In this document: positions 52,298 to 60,529 of the stretch, in pieces | How the letters are laid out: the number at the start of each line of letters is the position of its first letter | Numbering within the stretch: position 1 is the stretch's first letter | Source of the DNA: Candidatus Bathyarchaeota archaeon | GTDB lineage: Archaea; Thermoproteota; Bathyarchaeia; Bathyarchaeales; Bathycorpusculaceae | Length of the DNA stretch: 64,000 bases | Assembly (NCBI GenBank): GCA_026014585.1 | Contig: JAOZIA010000013.1 | Coordinates: 34,848 to 98,847 of the forward strand | Direction: 5' to 3' | Made by a program: the position numbers and the translations under genes | Notes under the pieces: generated by a model | Told to the model about the DNA's origin: nothing | The model's input: the letters and a program-made list of their open reading frames with translations, nothing else | Database searches by the model: none

Positions 52298-53266
52298 TTA
52301 CTGTTGGTTTTTTGGCTGTTTTGTGGGTGTAGTGATTTTTAGGTCTATCTCGATACTTTGTGCGGATTTCTTTTCGGGTTGCTGTTGTGATTGCTGTTTT
52401 TCTTGTGATGTAGGTTCTTTTTTGCGTTGTGAACCAAAGGTTAAGGCATAAACTCTTGAGATTTCTGCCCCGAAAAGCACAATTTGGTTGAGAATAAAAA
52501 TCCAAAGAAGAATAATCATCAGTGACCCTGCTGCCCCAATTATAGTAGTTACCGTAAAGGTTTGGATGTAGGTCCCTAAAATGTAGTTGACCACAGTAAA
52601 GGCTATGCCAGTTGAGACTGCAGCCAGCACAACATCGCGCCATTCTACTTTTGCCTGCGGGAGCATTTTGTAGATTATGGCAAAGAGTAGCGTTGAGAGG
52701 GCAAAGGACAGGAAAATTTGCAGGGTGGTTATGGTGATTAAGGTTAAGGTTTGGTTGATGGAGAATAATCTTATGATGCTAAATAATGCTGTGGCAACTC
52801 CCGCCCATCCAATAACAAGCAACCCAAGAGCAGAAACCAGAAAGAATGGACCGATTTTTTCGCGTATACTGTATAGTAGTTTTTGTTTTTTAGGACGTTT
52901 AACATCCCAAATCAGATCAATGCTGTCTCGCAGGGTTGCAAAGGCACCAACTGCTCCAATTAAGGTGAAAAGAATCAGAAACAAGGAGCTAAGAAAGGAT
53001 GAGAAGGGTGAGGCGGCGTTTTCGAGGAGTTGACTAAAAAGGTTTGCGACCGCGGGTCCTGCGAAGGCAGTTATTTGTTGGATGAGTAGGTTGATAGATT
53101 GGGGTTGGCCGTAGAATTGTTCGAAGATGGTTAGGATTATTAGTAGGAGTGTTGGTAGGGGTAGGATTATGAAAAAGGTTAGGGCACCTGCTCTGAGGGG
53201 TGAGTTGTCTTTTAGCCATTCTTTTAGGGCTTGTTTGAATATGATGATTAAGTCTTTTTTGTTCAT
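52298..53266 (-). CDS. YihY/BrkB-family membrane protein
   Basis: A 322-residue protein with six helices and the family motifs PLRAGALTFFIILPLPTLLLI near the N-terminus and GSLMIILLWIFILNQIVLFGAEISRVY near residue 240. The last 50 residues are Gln/Lys-rich and soluble. The older name ribonuclease BN is wrong for this family; its role in the membrane is unknown. No gene on its strand lies close upstream. Confidence 0.88.
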   Translation of the reverse strand: MNKKDLIIIFKQALKEWLKDNSPLRAGALTFFIILPLPTLLLIILTIFEQFYGQPQSINLLIQQITAFAGPAVANLFSQLLENAASPFSSFLSSLFLILFTLIGAVGAFATLRDSIDLIWDVKRPKKQKLLYSIREKIGPFFLVSALGLLVIGWAGVATALFSIIRLFSINQTLTLITITTLQIFLSFALSTLLFAIIYKMLPQAKVEWRDVVLAAVSTGIAFTVVNYILGTYIQTFTVTTIIGAAGSLMIILLWIFILNQIVLFGAEISRVYALTFGSQRKKEPTSQEKQQSQQQPEKKSAQSIEIDLKITTPTKQPKNQQ

Positions 53267-53346
53267 TGGTTATCCGTTGAAAAGACGCTGTTGTTTGATT
53301 ATTAGGTGATTGGGATATTTGTATGTTGGTTTAGGTTGTGTGGGGG

Positions 53347-53547
53347 TTATTGTAGTTGGCGTATTGTTGTGAGTAGGGCGGTTGGGGGGTTGTTTTTTGT
53401 GTTGCGTGTTTGTGTTTGGTTTATGTAGTCTTTTAGGCCTAGGACGATTAGGTGTTCGATGAAGGTGCTTCTTTTTTCTCTGCCGCGGATGTTTTCTAGT
53501 TCTCGGAAGAGTTTTTGGTCGACGGTGATGCTGATGTTATGCTTCAT
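53347..53547 (-). CDS. Ribbon-helix-helix DNA-binding protein
   Basis: A 66-residue CopG/MetJ-type protein. The strand-helix-helix fold is visible as ISITVDQKLFRELENIRG followed by RSTFIEHLIVLGLKDYI. ATG 53547 is preceded by AAGGAG. It is divergent from a second RHH-like gene with an inverted repeat between them, so it probably binds that operator. Confidence 0.8.
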   Translation of the reverse strand: MKHNISITVDQKLFRELENIRGREKRSTFIEHLIVLGLKDYINQTQTRNTKNNPPTALLTTIRQLQ

Positions 53548-53559
53548 CTGTAAACTCCT

Positions 53560-53581
53560 TATACCTTGTATATTTGGTATA
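53560..53581. promoter_or_regulatory. Operator-like inverted repeat between RHH genes
   Basis: TATACC (53560-53565) and GGTATA (53576-53581) are a perfect inverted pair with a 10-bp spacer that contains TATAT. The spacing fits one or two RHH dimers. It covers the promoters of both divergent genes. Confidence 0.6.
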
Positions 53582-53629
53582 CGTAATAAGCTTTATTAGC
53601 TTTACGCCACCAAATACACAGGGGACATT

Positions 53630-54052
53630 ATGAAAACCCTACGCATATCCGACGACGCCCACCAAAAACTAACCGCAATGTTAGGAGAAATAACCGCCCA
53701 AACCATGAAAATGCAAACCTACACCGACGCCATTGAAAATCTCCTCGGCACAAGCGTCACCCTACCCCCAGAACTCCTAAACGAAACTCAAAGCTTCGTA
53801 GAAACAAACAAAAAACTAGGCTACACCAGCAGAGAAGAATTCATCCGAGACGCCCTAAGAAACAAACTCAACCTCGCCAAAGAACAATACGTCTGCATAG
53901 AAGTGCCCAAAGAAGAGTACGAGCGGATGCAGCAAGCAATAGAAGATTTAGACACGGGCTACTTGAGCGCTGATGATTTTGTCAACCAACAAATCCGTGC
54001 ACTACTGGAAAAGCATGATGCCTACTTGAAAGAGGAAAGCGAGAAAGCATAG
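53630..54052 (+). CDS. RHH-type regulator with two DNA-binding-like segments
   Basis: A 140-residue protein. Residues 1-45 look like an RHH strand and helix (KTLRISDDAHQKLTAML), and residues 60-85 contain a second RHH-like stretch (NKKLGYTSREEFIRDALR). The remaining part is acidic and helical. It resembles archaeal NikR-like or ParD-like regulators without the metal site. It is divergent from the 66-residue RHH gene and shares the operator region. Confidence 0.65.
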   Translation: MKTLRISDDAHQKLTAMLGEITAQTMKMQTYTDAIENLLGTSVTLPPELLNETQSFVETNKKLGYTSREEFIRDALRNKLNLAKEQYVCIEVPKEEYERMQQAIEDLDTGYLSADDFVNQQIRALLEKHDAYLKEESEKA

Positions 54053-54105
54053 TTTGTTGATTAATGATTCATAAACGCTTTATAAAAAAACAGTAATGTT
54101 ACCTT

Positions 54106-54462
54106 GTGTCCTTGATGAGAAAATCAAAGCTGGAAACCTACGAAGAAATTCTAAAAGCCCTAGCTGAGCAACCATCAACTCTGTCTGCCATCGCTTTTTC
54201 TTGCAATATGGACTGCACGATTCTGCAACAGAGAATGGAGTTTCTCATAGAAAGCCAGTTGGTAAACGAGGTAATCATGGGCAAAAAATGCTGCTACGCC
54301 ATCACTCCTAGAGGCGCTACAGTTCTAAAAACCCTAACAGTCACCCGCCTGCTTGAACGTCTTCAGTCAACCGTAAAGCTTGCGGATGAAACCCTGTGCA
54401 GTCTTGAAGCAATAGACAACGCACAAAAGCTCAATGTAGCAGGTAAAAGCAAAAAGTATTAA
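54106..54462 (+). CDS. Winged-helix regulator
   Basis: A 118-residue archaeal wHTH protein (HTH_45-like): YEEILKALAEQPSTLSAIAFSCNMD, then a wing near YAITPRGATVLKTL. The TATA (TTTATAAAAA, 54078-54087) lies about 26 nt upstream of GTG 54106, so the mRNA may be leaderless; ATG 54115 is the alternative. It ends 24 bp before the radical SAM gene and is likely cotranscribed with it. Confidence 0.75.
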   Translation: MSLMRKSKLETYEEILKALAEQPSTLSAIAFSCNMDCTILQQRMEFLIESQLVNEVIMGKKCCYAITPRGATVLKTLTVTRLLERLQSTVKLADETLCSLEAIDNAQKLNVAGKSKKY

Positions 54463-54485
54463 GCCTCCAAATCATCCGAAAAGTT

Positions 54486-55490
54486 ATGGCACAGATTACA
54501 CCCCAAACAATTTGGGAATCCAGTCAAAGCAAACTCCAAAGTCTTCTTGATTCAGGTGTTCTTGCCCAAAAAAACAGAATAATCCGCTTCTACGCGCCCA
54601 GCTTCACCCACTACAAAACCAAATATTACTGCACCAAACCCAACACATTCCCAACAATCTCCATAACAGGCACCAACTGTAGCCAGAACTGCAAACACTG
54701 CGCAGGCAAAGTCCTAGAAACCATGCACTCCGCAACAGACCCCGAGCGACTATGGGAGTTATGCAAAAAACTTAGGGCTGACGGTGCAGAGGGAGTGCTA
54801 ATCAGTGGGGGGTGTTTGACTGATGGGTCGGTGCCGCTTAAACCATTCATGGAAGTTATCTGCAGAGTCAAGCGCGAGTTGGGGTTGATGGTGTTTGTTC
54901 ACACAGGAATTGTTGATGCTGAAACTGCGGATTTGCTTAGGATTGTGGGGGTTGATGCGGTGCTAATTGATGTTGTTGGCTCAGATAAGACCATAATGGA
55001 AGTCTTCAACCTCAAAGTTACAGTTCAAGATTACAAGGATTCCCTAAAAGCGCTACAAGATGCGGGGTTAAAAGTTGTTCCACATGTAATTGTCGGCTTA
55101 GATAACGGCAAGCTGAGTGGCGAGTTTGAAGCCCTCAAAATCATAGCGCAAATAAAGCCCGCGGCAGTCGTGATTATCGCATTTATGCCCATCCACAAAA
55201 CCCCAATGCAAAATACGCCACCGCCCACGCCTATAGACATCGCCAAAGTCACCGCAGCCGCTCGCACCATGTTCCCTGAGGTTCCGCTGGTTTTGGGTTG
55301 TATGCGTCCAAAAGGCAAAAACCGCAAGGAAACCGACGTACTTGCGTTGATGGCGGGGGTTGATGGGATAGCGTTTCCAAGTGAAGAAGCGGTCAAGTTT
55401 GCTAAAGAGAAAGGTTACAATACAGTTTTTTTGCCTTATTGCTGTGCACAGATGGGTTTGGCGCCCATTCATTGGAAGAGCAGGGATTAG
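54486..55490 (+). CDS. Radical SAM enzyme
   Basis: A 334-residue protein with the [4Fe-4S] site CSQNCKHC (residues 59-66; CxxNCxxC), GVLISGGCLTDGS as the glycine-rich SAM contact, and a TIM-barrel repeat pattern (VDAVLIDVVGSDK, VVPHVIVGLDNGKLSGE). Cys residues are also found near the end (LPYCCAQMG), which could bind a second cluster. The pattern is near the biotin/lipoate synthase group. An archaeal LipS-type role is possible but not proven. The stop codon lies inside the start of repeat copy 5. Confidence 0.78.
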   Translation: MAQITPQTIWESSQSKLQSLLDSGVLAQKNRIIRFYAPSFTHYKTKYYCTKPNTFPTISITGTNCSQNCKHCAGKVLETMHSATDPERLWELCKKLRADGAEGVLISGGCLTDGSVPLKPFMEVICRVKRELGLMVFVHTGIVDAETADLLRIVGVDAVLIDVVGSDKTIMEVFNLKVTVQDYKDSLKALQDAGLKVVPHVIVGLDNGKLSGEFEALKIIAQIKPAAVVIIAFMPIHKTPMQNTPPPTPIDIAKVTAAARTMFPEVPLVLGCMRPKGKNRKETDVLALMAGVDGIAFPSEEAVKFAKEKGYNTVFLPYCCAQMGLAPIHWKSRD

Positions 55491-55541
55491 TCACTATCCT
55501 CTCTTAGGCTTCTGCAGGAGCTGGCTATTAGGACACAAATA
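55490..55541 (+). repeat. Dispersed intergenic repeat, copy 5 (diverged)
   Basis: GTCACTATCCTCTCTTAGG, then CTTCTGCAGG, then GCTATTAGGACACAAATA. The order of blocks is kept but the palindrome has decayed on its right side. The first base is the last base of the radical SAM stop codon. Confidence 0.55.
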
Positions 55542-55626
55542 TGCTTGCCCCTGGCTTGTTTTGGTCTGGAGAGTGTTGTACCAAAGCTTTTAAATCAATC
55601 ATAGCAACCAGTAACTTGGTGAAATA

Positions 55627-55845
55627 ATGAAAAAAACCGCTGCCTCGGCAGCCATTTTGCTTTATGCAACCCTGCTAATTGTCACCGTTAACGCCCAAAC
55701 CGAATCAGCCACTCCAGAACCTAACGTTGCAGCCAACATTTTTGGAACAATAATCGCCGTCGTTGCGCTGGTTGTAGTTATTGCCATCATCATTTTTGCA
55801 GGCTACAAGATACTCAAAAAGTGGAGCACGGGCCAGTCAGACTGA
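55627..55845 (+). CDS. Small exported or membrane protein
   Basis: A 72-residue protein with a signal peptide (SAAILLYATLLIVTV) and one C-terminal transmembrane helix (FGTIIAVVALVVVIAIIIFAG). GGTGA before ATG 55627 supports the start; a TATA (CTTTTAAATC) lies near 55587. Its short outside part is Thr/Glu/Pro-rich. No family is recognised. Its end overlaps the convergent DUF998 gene by 9 bp. Confidence 0.6.
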   Translation: MKKTAASAAILLYATLLIVTVNAQTESATPEPNVAANIFGTIIAVVALVVVIAIIIFAGYKILKKWSTGQSD

Positions 55846-56430
55846 GCCTCTGCTTAACATTTTTTTACACATCACCAATGTCCAAGCACAAACCGCCAAC
55901 CCCGAAACTGTTTCAGGAATAGCCACGTTAGGAACAAAGTGAAGGGTGAATTCTAAAACCCAAACCACTGCCGCAACAATTCCCAGCAGAACCGTGAAGC
56001 CAGCCATCCTGCGCTGACGTGAAAGCCACAACGCAAGAGTAAGAACAAAAAGCGCGATAGGTGCCAACACAAAAAATGCTACAGAAACAATGTAGTGGGT
56101 GGGGTGGAAGTTCTCGTTGAATATGCCTATGGCGGTTAGGGCAACTGTGGCGGCTGCAAACAAAAGACTTCCCGCCTTGCCCAAGTGTGACGTGAAATAT
56201 GTGTATAATCCAAAAGTGGCAAAACAGAATCCCAAAATCCCTGCTACAATTAAGCCAGAGTTGAAAACTGGACCCGTAATACCTGAGACCACGCCAAGGT
56301 CACTTAGTGCATTGGTTTCCCAGTTAAAAGCTGGATAAGAAGCTATGGCAACTGAGATACAGACAAAAGCTACTATGGGCGTGGCGATTCCAGCGGCTGC
56401 GCCAATTTTTAGTTTAAGATTTTGTTGCAT
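55837..56430 (-). CDS. DUF998-family membrane protein
   Basis: About 197 residues from ATG 56430; the longer frame to 56634 is basic and non-native and overlaps the zinc-ribbon gene. Six helices with the family pattern YPAFNWETNALSDLGVVSG (residues 30-48) and NFHPTHYIVSVAFF are visible. DUF998 proteins are of unknown function. The gene lies directly downstream of the zinc-ribbon membrane protein on the same strand. Confidence 0.8.
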   Translation of the reverse strand: MQQNLKLKIGAAAGIATPIVAFVCISVAIASYPAFNWETNALSDLGVVSGITGPVFNSGLIVAGILGFCFATFGLYTYFTSHLGKAGSLLFAAATVALTAIGIFNENFHPTHYIVSVAFFVLAPIALFVLTLALWLSRQRRMAGFTVLLGIVAAVVWVLEFTLHFVPNVAIPETVSGLAVCAWTLVMCKKMLSRGSV

Positions 56431-56477
56431 AATATCTTGTTGGCGGCTTGGTTTTTTATGGTTTATCCTTTGGCGGG

Positions 56478-56825
56478 TTATGCTTTTTCGTATTTGGAGT
56501 CTTCGATGCGTTTTTCTTCCAGTTCTTCTTCTGAAATGGTTGATGTTTGCGGTTGTTTTGTTTCTGTTGCTGGCCAGGTGATTGGGTCTTTTACGTATGA
56601 GTTCATGAAGCTGGTTTTTCCGCAGGCAGGACACGTTAAATTCCTCAGATGCAAAATGTGCACACCTGAGAAAGTGCGGGATGCATCAAATACAATGCCG
56701 CATTTGGGGCATCGGGCACGCATTAACCCGGGAGTTCTCATCAAATATAAGCGCACACCCACAGCTACAATCACGATTACTATAACGATGACGATTTCGG
56801 TTGTTCCGCCAAATATTTGAGCCAT
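56478..56825 (-). CDS. Membrane-anchored zinc-ribbon protein
   Basis: A 115-residue protein. One transmembrane helix (IVIVIVIVIVAVGVRLYLM) is followed by a zinc ribbon CPKCGIVF ... CPACGKTSF and an acidic C-terminal tail rich in Glu. Its function is unknown. It is 58 bp from the DUF763 gene on the right and is transcribed toward DUF998. Confidence 0.7.
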   Translation of the reverse strand: MAQIFGGTTEIVIVIVIVIVAVGVRLYLMRTPGLMRARCPKCGIVFDASRTFSGVHILHLRNLTCPACGKTSFMNSYVKDPITWPATETKQPQTSTISEEELEEKRIEDSKYEKA

Positions 56826-56883
56826 ACCCTTCCCTAAAATAATTATTAATATTTAAAGAATCTGACAAAAAAACACAATCCTT

Positions 56884-58011
56884 CTAAGCCGACACAGGCA
56901 TATACCTACGCAAGTTCTGCAGGGAATGCAACTTTTCTTTCTCACCAATTTTTGCTTCCTGCACAGCGCTTTTTAGGATATCAATGGATTGGTCCATGGC
57001 TTTGCGGTCAACAGGGAAAGGCACGCCGTCTTTGCCGCCGTATGCGTAGCTGAATTTTACGGGGTCGTGGTAGCTGGGTTTTTCGCCATAAATCAATTCA
57101 GCAACAAGCGCTAGTCCTCTTACTGTGGCGGGCCCCACGCCTTTTACCGCGAGCACTTCCTCGTAATTGTCGGGTTGGAACTCGTAGAGGCTGTTTAGTG
57201 TGTCCCAGTTAATGTTTCGAGGCATACTCAAAGATTGGTACGATTGCTGCCATGGGTCAGGGTTTGCGGGAAGAAAATCTCGTAGACTACGCTGTTCGGC
57301 TGGTTTTATGGTTGATTGGATGAGGTTCATGAGTTTACGTGGTGGGTCCTTGGCTAAATCGACTGATGCGTGTCTGGCGTTTTCGCTTTGTTTTGAGACC
57401 ATGTTGAGGGCTTTTTCTCTGCGCACTGTTCCTATGATGGCGTTGTGGGGTTCAACCACGAAGTTTAGGGTTTGGTCGGAGAGCCAGTGGTAGCGTCTTG
57501 CTGTGCGGTCCTGTGCGCTCATGCCCTGCTGGATAACCGCCCACTTCTCATCTTTTGTTATCAAGAAAGCGTGATGATAAAGCTGATAGCCCGCTTGTAT
57601 GGCAGTGTTGTCTACTTTGGCGGTTATTTTGCTTGTGTAGGTTAACTGGTCAATTGTGTCCTCAGAAAAACCAAATTTTTCACCCACTGCTACGATGTCG
57701 CTGGGGGTTTTTTTGCTGGTTTTGCCTTTTCCGCCGCAAACTGCTATGCCATGTTCCTGTGGCGAGAGTGCACCCTTCAGTATGCCTGTGACTACGGTGG
57801 TTACGCCGCTGCTGTGCCAGTCATACGCTAAAACGCACCCTAATGCTTGGAACCAGTAAGGGTCAGAGAGTTTCTCAATGAAACGGGTTGTGCCCTGCTC
57901 TTCGATGATGACGTTTGCGATTTCTTTGGCGAGTTTTCGCATCCGCACGGTCAGCCATGAGGGTGCTTTTCCACCGTGCAAAGGTAAGCTGGCAACACCA
58001 GTTCGGTACAT
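56884..58011 (-). CDS. DUF763-family protein
   Basis: A 375-residue protein of the DUF763 (COG1415) family, found in archaea and thermophilic bacteria. The N-terminus TGVASLPLHGGKAPSWL and the middle HHAFLITKDEKWAVIQQGM are the diagnostic blocks. A helix-hairpin-helix-like motif (EEVLAVKGVGPATVRGLALVA) near residue 295 suggests DNA binding, perhaps for a repair enzyme. ATG 58011 starts it. Confidence 0.85.
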   Translation of the reverse strand: MYRTGVASLPLHGGKAPSWLTVRMRKLAKEIANVIIEEQGTTRFIEKLSDPYWFQALGCVLAYDWHSSGVTTVVTGILKGALSPQEHGIAVCGGKGKTSKKTPSDIVAVGEKFGFSEDTIDQLTYTSKITAKVDNTAIQAGYQLYHHAFLITKDEKWAVIQQGMSAQDRTARRYHWLSDQTLNFVVEPHNAIIGTVRREKALNMVSKQSENARHASVDLAKDPPRKLMNLIQSTIKPAEQRSLRDFLPANPDPWQQSYQSLSMPRNINWDTLNSLYEFQPDNYEEVLAVKGVGPATVRGLALVAELIYGEKPSYHDPVKFSYAYGGKDGVPFPVDRKAMDQSIDILKSAVQEAKIGEKEKLHSLQNLRRYMPVSA

Positions 58012-58129
58012 AATCTTCCTTGAATCTAGGGTTTTGAGCGGGATATATGGATTATTTAATGGAACCCCGCAAAATTTGGCTGTGGCTAAACAAAAAATCC
58101 ATGCGGTTTGAACAAAGAAGCACCCATTA

Positions 58130-58148
58130 GTGACCTACCCCTCTTAGG
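58130..58148 (+). repeat. Partial copy of the dispersed repeat (5' part only)
   Basis: GTGACCTACCCCTCTTAGG matches the front block of the family and is followed by unrelated sequence. It lies 50 bp before copy 4. Confidence 0.4.
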
Positions 58149-58197
58149 AAAAACAACCCGCCATACGAACTGCAAAAAACGCACGCCAACACCACCC

Positions 58198-58251
58198 GTT
58201 ACCTCTCCCCTCTAAGGTACCTGCATTCATCAACTATTTGGAGCCTAATAG
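58198..58251 (+). repeat. Dispersed intergenic repeat, copy 4
   Basis: GTTACCTCTCCCCTCTAAGG, then TACCTGCATT, then CTATTTGGAGCCTAATAG, whose palindromic core is well conserved. The 58012-58392 gap otherwise contains only the partial copy and no gene. Confidence 0.65.
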
Positions 58252-58392
58252 GTTGGTGAAAAACGCACCCAAACAACAACTTTAAGCAACAAAGGTTGCG
58301 TTTCCCGCAGCCAAACCAGCACCCAACCACCCATAATAAACAAACAAAAAACGCTTCAAAGTGGATTGATACTATGAACTGAGACGCACGGG

Positions 58393-58671
58393 CTATGTGT
58401 CAAGAATTTTTTGTATTGATTCTAAGTATTCTGCTATTTTTTGACCTTGTTCGTTTAATGAGAATATGTCGTTGTAGGGTAGTGTTGTTTTTGTTTCGAT
58501 TTCTATGAGGTTGTTGTCTTGTAGGTATTTTTTGGCTGAGTAGACTGCTTTTTGGCCTGCTGTGACATTGTTGATTATTGTTGAGATGTTTGATTTGGGG
58601 TGTTTTTTTAGGAATAGTATTACTCGGATGACTGCCGTTAATTCGTCAAAGCGGTCCACTGGGGAAGACAT
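58393..58671 (-). CDS. Winged-helix protein
   Basis: About 92 residues, started at ATG 58671 with AAGGTGAT before it. It has a winged helix (TAVIRVILFLKKHPKSNISTI, SAKKYLQDNNLIEI) and a wing (NDIFSLNEQGQKIAEYL). It is divergent from the gene at 58831, with a phased repeat array in the gap, which it may recognise. Confidence 0.7.
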   Translation of the reverse strand: MSSPVDRFDELTAVIRVILFLKKHPKSNISTIINNVTAGQKAVYSAKKYLQDNNLIEIETKTTLPYNDIFSLNEQGQKIAEYLESIQKILDT

Positions 58672-58722
58672 CTTTATCACCTTCAAGTCAGCACTTGATG
58701 TTTAATTGGTTTTTTCTCCGCG

Positions 58723-58812
58723 AAGCATAAGTTTCTCTAAGCTTAATATGCGCAAAGCTTATATTGTATCTTGGATGAAATAACGTCTAGGCGTAATATT
58801 CACTAAGCATAA
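58723..58812. promoter_or_regulatory. 16-bp-phased AAGCNTAA repeat array
   Basis: Five direct repeats with the core AAGCNTAW: AAGCATAA (58723), AAGCTTAA (58739), AAGCTTAT (58755), AGGCGTAA (58789) and AAGCATAA (58805). Steps are 16, 16, 34 and 16 bp, so one unit may be missing near 58772. It fills the gap between the winged-helix gene and the gene at 58831 and overlaps their promoters. Confidence 0.6.
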
Positions 58813-58830
58813 AAACAGAAGGCTTAGAAA

Positions 58831-59277
58831 ATGGAAAAAACTCAAATCACATCTAACCTACCGCATGAACTCAGGGTAAATTATCGCGTGAACCGTAAAA
58901 ACTCTCCCCTCATTGAGCAGTTGAAGGTTGTGGCGGCGCTGAAACTTTGGGAGCATCGGGGTTTTCGGGATGCCCAGTTTGAGGTGCCATTGTCTTTTGG
59001 TGGACAGAGGGTGTTTGTTAAGGTTTTGGCGAGAAATGAGGATGGCGTGGTTGCTGTTGAGTGCTGCTCAAAGCTTATGTTGGGTTGGTTGCGTGGGCGG
59101 GTTGCACTGTTGCGTGGCTGTTTGCCAGCGGACACCTATCTTGTTGTTGTTTTTCCTTCGGGTGTAGGTGAGCGGGTTGATGTGACGGCGGGTTTGGCTG
59201 ATGAGGTATGGGTAACCAATAAAGACAACAGCAAAGTGGAGCGAATGATGTTTATGTCGGTTTGCCATAGGGAATAA
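58831..59277 (+). CDS. Uncharacterised, possibly PD-(D/E)XK-like protein
   Basis: A 148-residue protein. LWEHRGFRDAQFEVPLSFGG followed by RVFVKVLARNEDGVVAVECCS has the alpha-beta shape of restriction-endonuclease-like folds, where the last part would normally end in E-x-K; here the Lys is Cys/Ser-shifted, so catalysis may be lost. ATG 58831 has AAGG upstream. It is controlled from the phased-repeat region. Confidence 0.45.
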   Translation: MEKTQITSNLPHELRVNYRVNRKNSPLIEQLKVVAALKLWEHRGFRDAQFEVPLSFGGQRVFVKVLARNEDGVVAVECCSKLMLGWLRGRVALLRGCLPADTYLVVVFPSGVGERVDVTAGLADEVWVTNKDNSKVERMMFMSVCHRE

Positions 59278-59358
59278 AGCCTGCGTGTTAGACGGGTTTA
59301 ATAGAAATTGCCATAAATCTTTTAATGTTACTCCTTTATCTTGTTGTTTGATTTGCGG

Positions 59359-59437
59359 GGGTTCGTAGCCTAGCACGGATTAAGGTGTCGGCCTTCGGAG
59401 CCGGAGATCGTGGGTTCAAATCCCACCGGACCCGCCA
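59359..59437 (+). tRNA. tRNA-Arg (TCG)
   Basis: Cloverleaf on the plus strand: acceptor GGGTTCG/CGGACCC, anticodon stem TCGGC/GCCGG around loop CTTCGGA, T-stem GTGGG/CCCAC, discriminator G and encoded CCA. The anticodon TCG reads CGA and related codons. A TATA-like TTTTAATG lies near 59317. Confidence 0.93.
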
Positions 59438-59519
59438 TTCTCTAATTTGTTCTGATTGGTTGTAGAGGTGGTTTCGGTAAGTTTTCGTCTCCCTTAAGCC
59501 TGCAAACCTGCCTTTAACA

Positions 59520-60260
59520 ATGAATATGAAAACCCTGATGCTTATTCCAGTGTACAACTGCGGCAAAACGTTGTCTTCCCTGTTTAGTTTTCTCTACAAA
59601 CTCAAGCCGCAGCCCGACCTCTATGTTTTTGCTGAAAACAACAGCACTGATGACACACTGGAGCGGGTTTGGGAGTTTAAACGACCGCACAAAGTGATGA
59701 GGCTCTGGTTCAAACAGGACGCCGTAGCAGTCAGCGACACTAAGTATGACCCGATTGCGCATGTGCGTCAGCTTCTTTTGACGTTCGCGAGGCGGTTTGA
59801 CCCGGATTTTGCCATATTCTTGGACAGCGACGTTTACCCTCAAACCCGCGAGTTAATTGAGGAACTAACAGCTTGGAACAAAGACATAGTCGGCGGCGCG
59901 TATTTGCGTGTTTTTCCACAGGGATTGTTTGTGGCATCAAAGTGGAAAGCATGGGGAAAACCAGGACAATACATCATGCAGAAAAAAGTCACAATGCCTC
60001 TGGATGAACCAATGATGACTTCAGCGGGTTGTCTGTGTCTTAGCAGAAAAATAATTCAGGATAAGCGCATAAATTTTTATCCGGTGCAGCCTGCGGGGTC
60101 CAGCGAGGATTTTGGATATTGTCTGCAAGCCCGCAAACATTGTTATGATGTTTATTTGGATGGAAAAGTAAAACTTCATCATGTAATCCCAAAAAAAATC
60201 CCCATAAAACCCTGGTCGTATGACCTAATAAAAAAGCAGCCGGTCCCCTTTATTTATTAA
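59520..60260 (+). CDS. Glycosyltransferase family 2 protein
   Basis: A 246-residue GT-A enzyme. The N-terminal LMLIPVYNCGKTL, FAENNSTDDTLERV and the DxD in AIFLDSDV (about residues 99-106) are typical. No transmembrane helix is present, so it acts in the cytoplasm or on the inner membrane face. Two ATGs (59520 and 59526) are close together. The donor and acceptor are unknown. It starts 82 bp after the tRNA-Arg. Confidence 0.85.
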   Translation: MNMKTLMLIPVYNCGKTLSSLFSFLYKLKPQPDLYVFAENNSTDDTLERVWEFKRPHKVMRLWFKQDAVAVSDTKYDPIAHVRQLLLTFARRFDPDFAIFLDSDVYPQTRELIEELTAWNKDIVGGAYLRVFPQGLFVASKWKAWGKPGQYIMQKKVTMPLDEPMMTSAGCLCLSRKIIQDKRINFYPVQPAGSSEDFGYCLQARKHCYDVYLDGKVKLHHVIPKKIPIKPWSYDLIKKQPVPFIY

Positions 60261-60450
60261 CTATCCCCTGATTTTTCATTGAGAAAGAAACCAGAGAATC
60301 AAAAGTGAAAACCAATCACCCAGAACAGGCATGTTTAACTAACTACTTTTAAGACCTTCTGTCCTCATCCTTTTAAAGAACCACAAAATCATAAAAAAGG
60401 TCGGACCTATTGTTTCTTATTTTGATAAGAAGAAAAACTAAGAATCTGAA

Positions 60451-60483
60451 AAATAAAAAATCGTGCTCTTAAAGAGCCACGAT
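60451..60483 (-). terminator. Hairpin with T-tract after the LamG gene
   Basis: Minus strand: stem ATCGTGGCTCTT with AAGAGCACGAT (one bulged base) at 60460-60483, followed by TTTTTTATTT at 60451-60460. It is 50 bp after the stop of the 60530 gene and fits an intrinsic terminator. The rest of the 60261-60529 gap shows no gene. Confidence 0.6.
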
Positions 60484-60529
60484 CAAATACACAATTTAAA
60501 TCCTCTGAATAGCTGTTTTTGAGCCTTAG

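Noticed and set aside
55098..55472. Minus-strand frame within the radical SAM gene
   Set aside because: It overlaps a full radical SAM frame with clear motifs and has no supporting start site.
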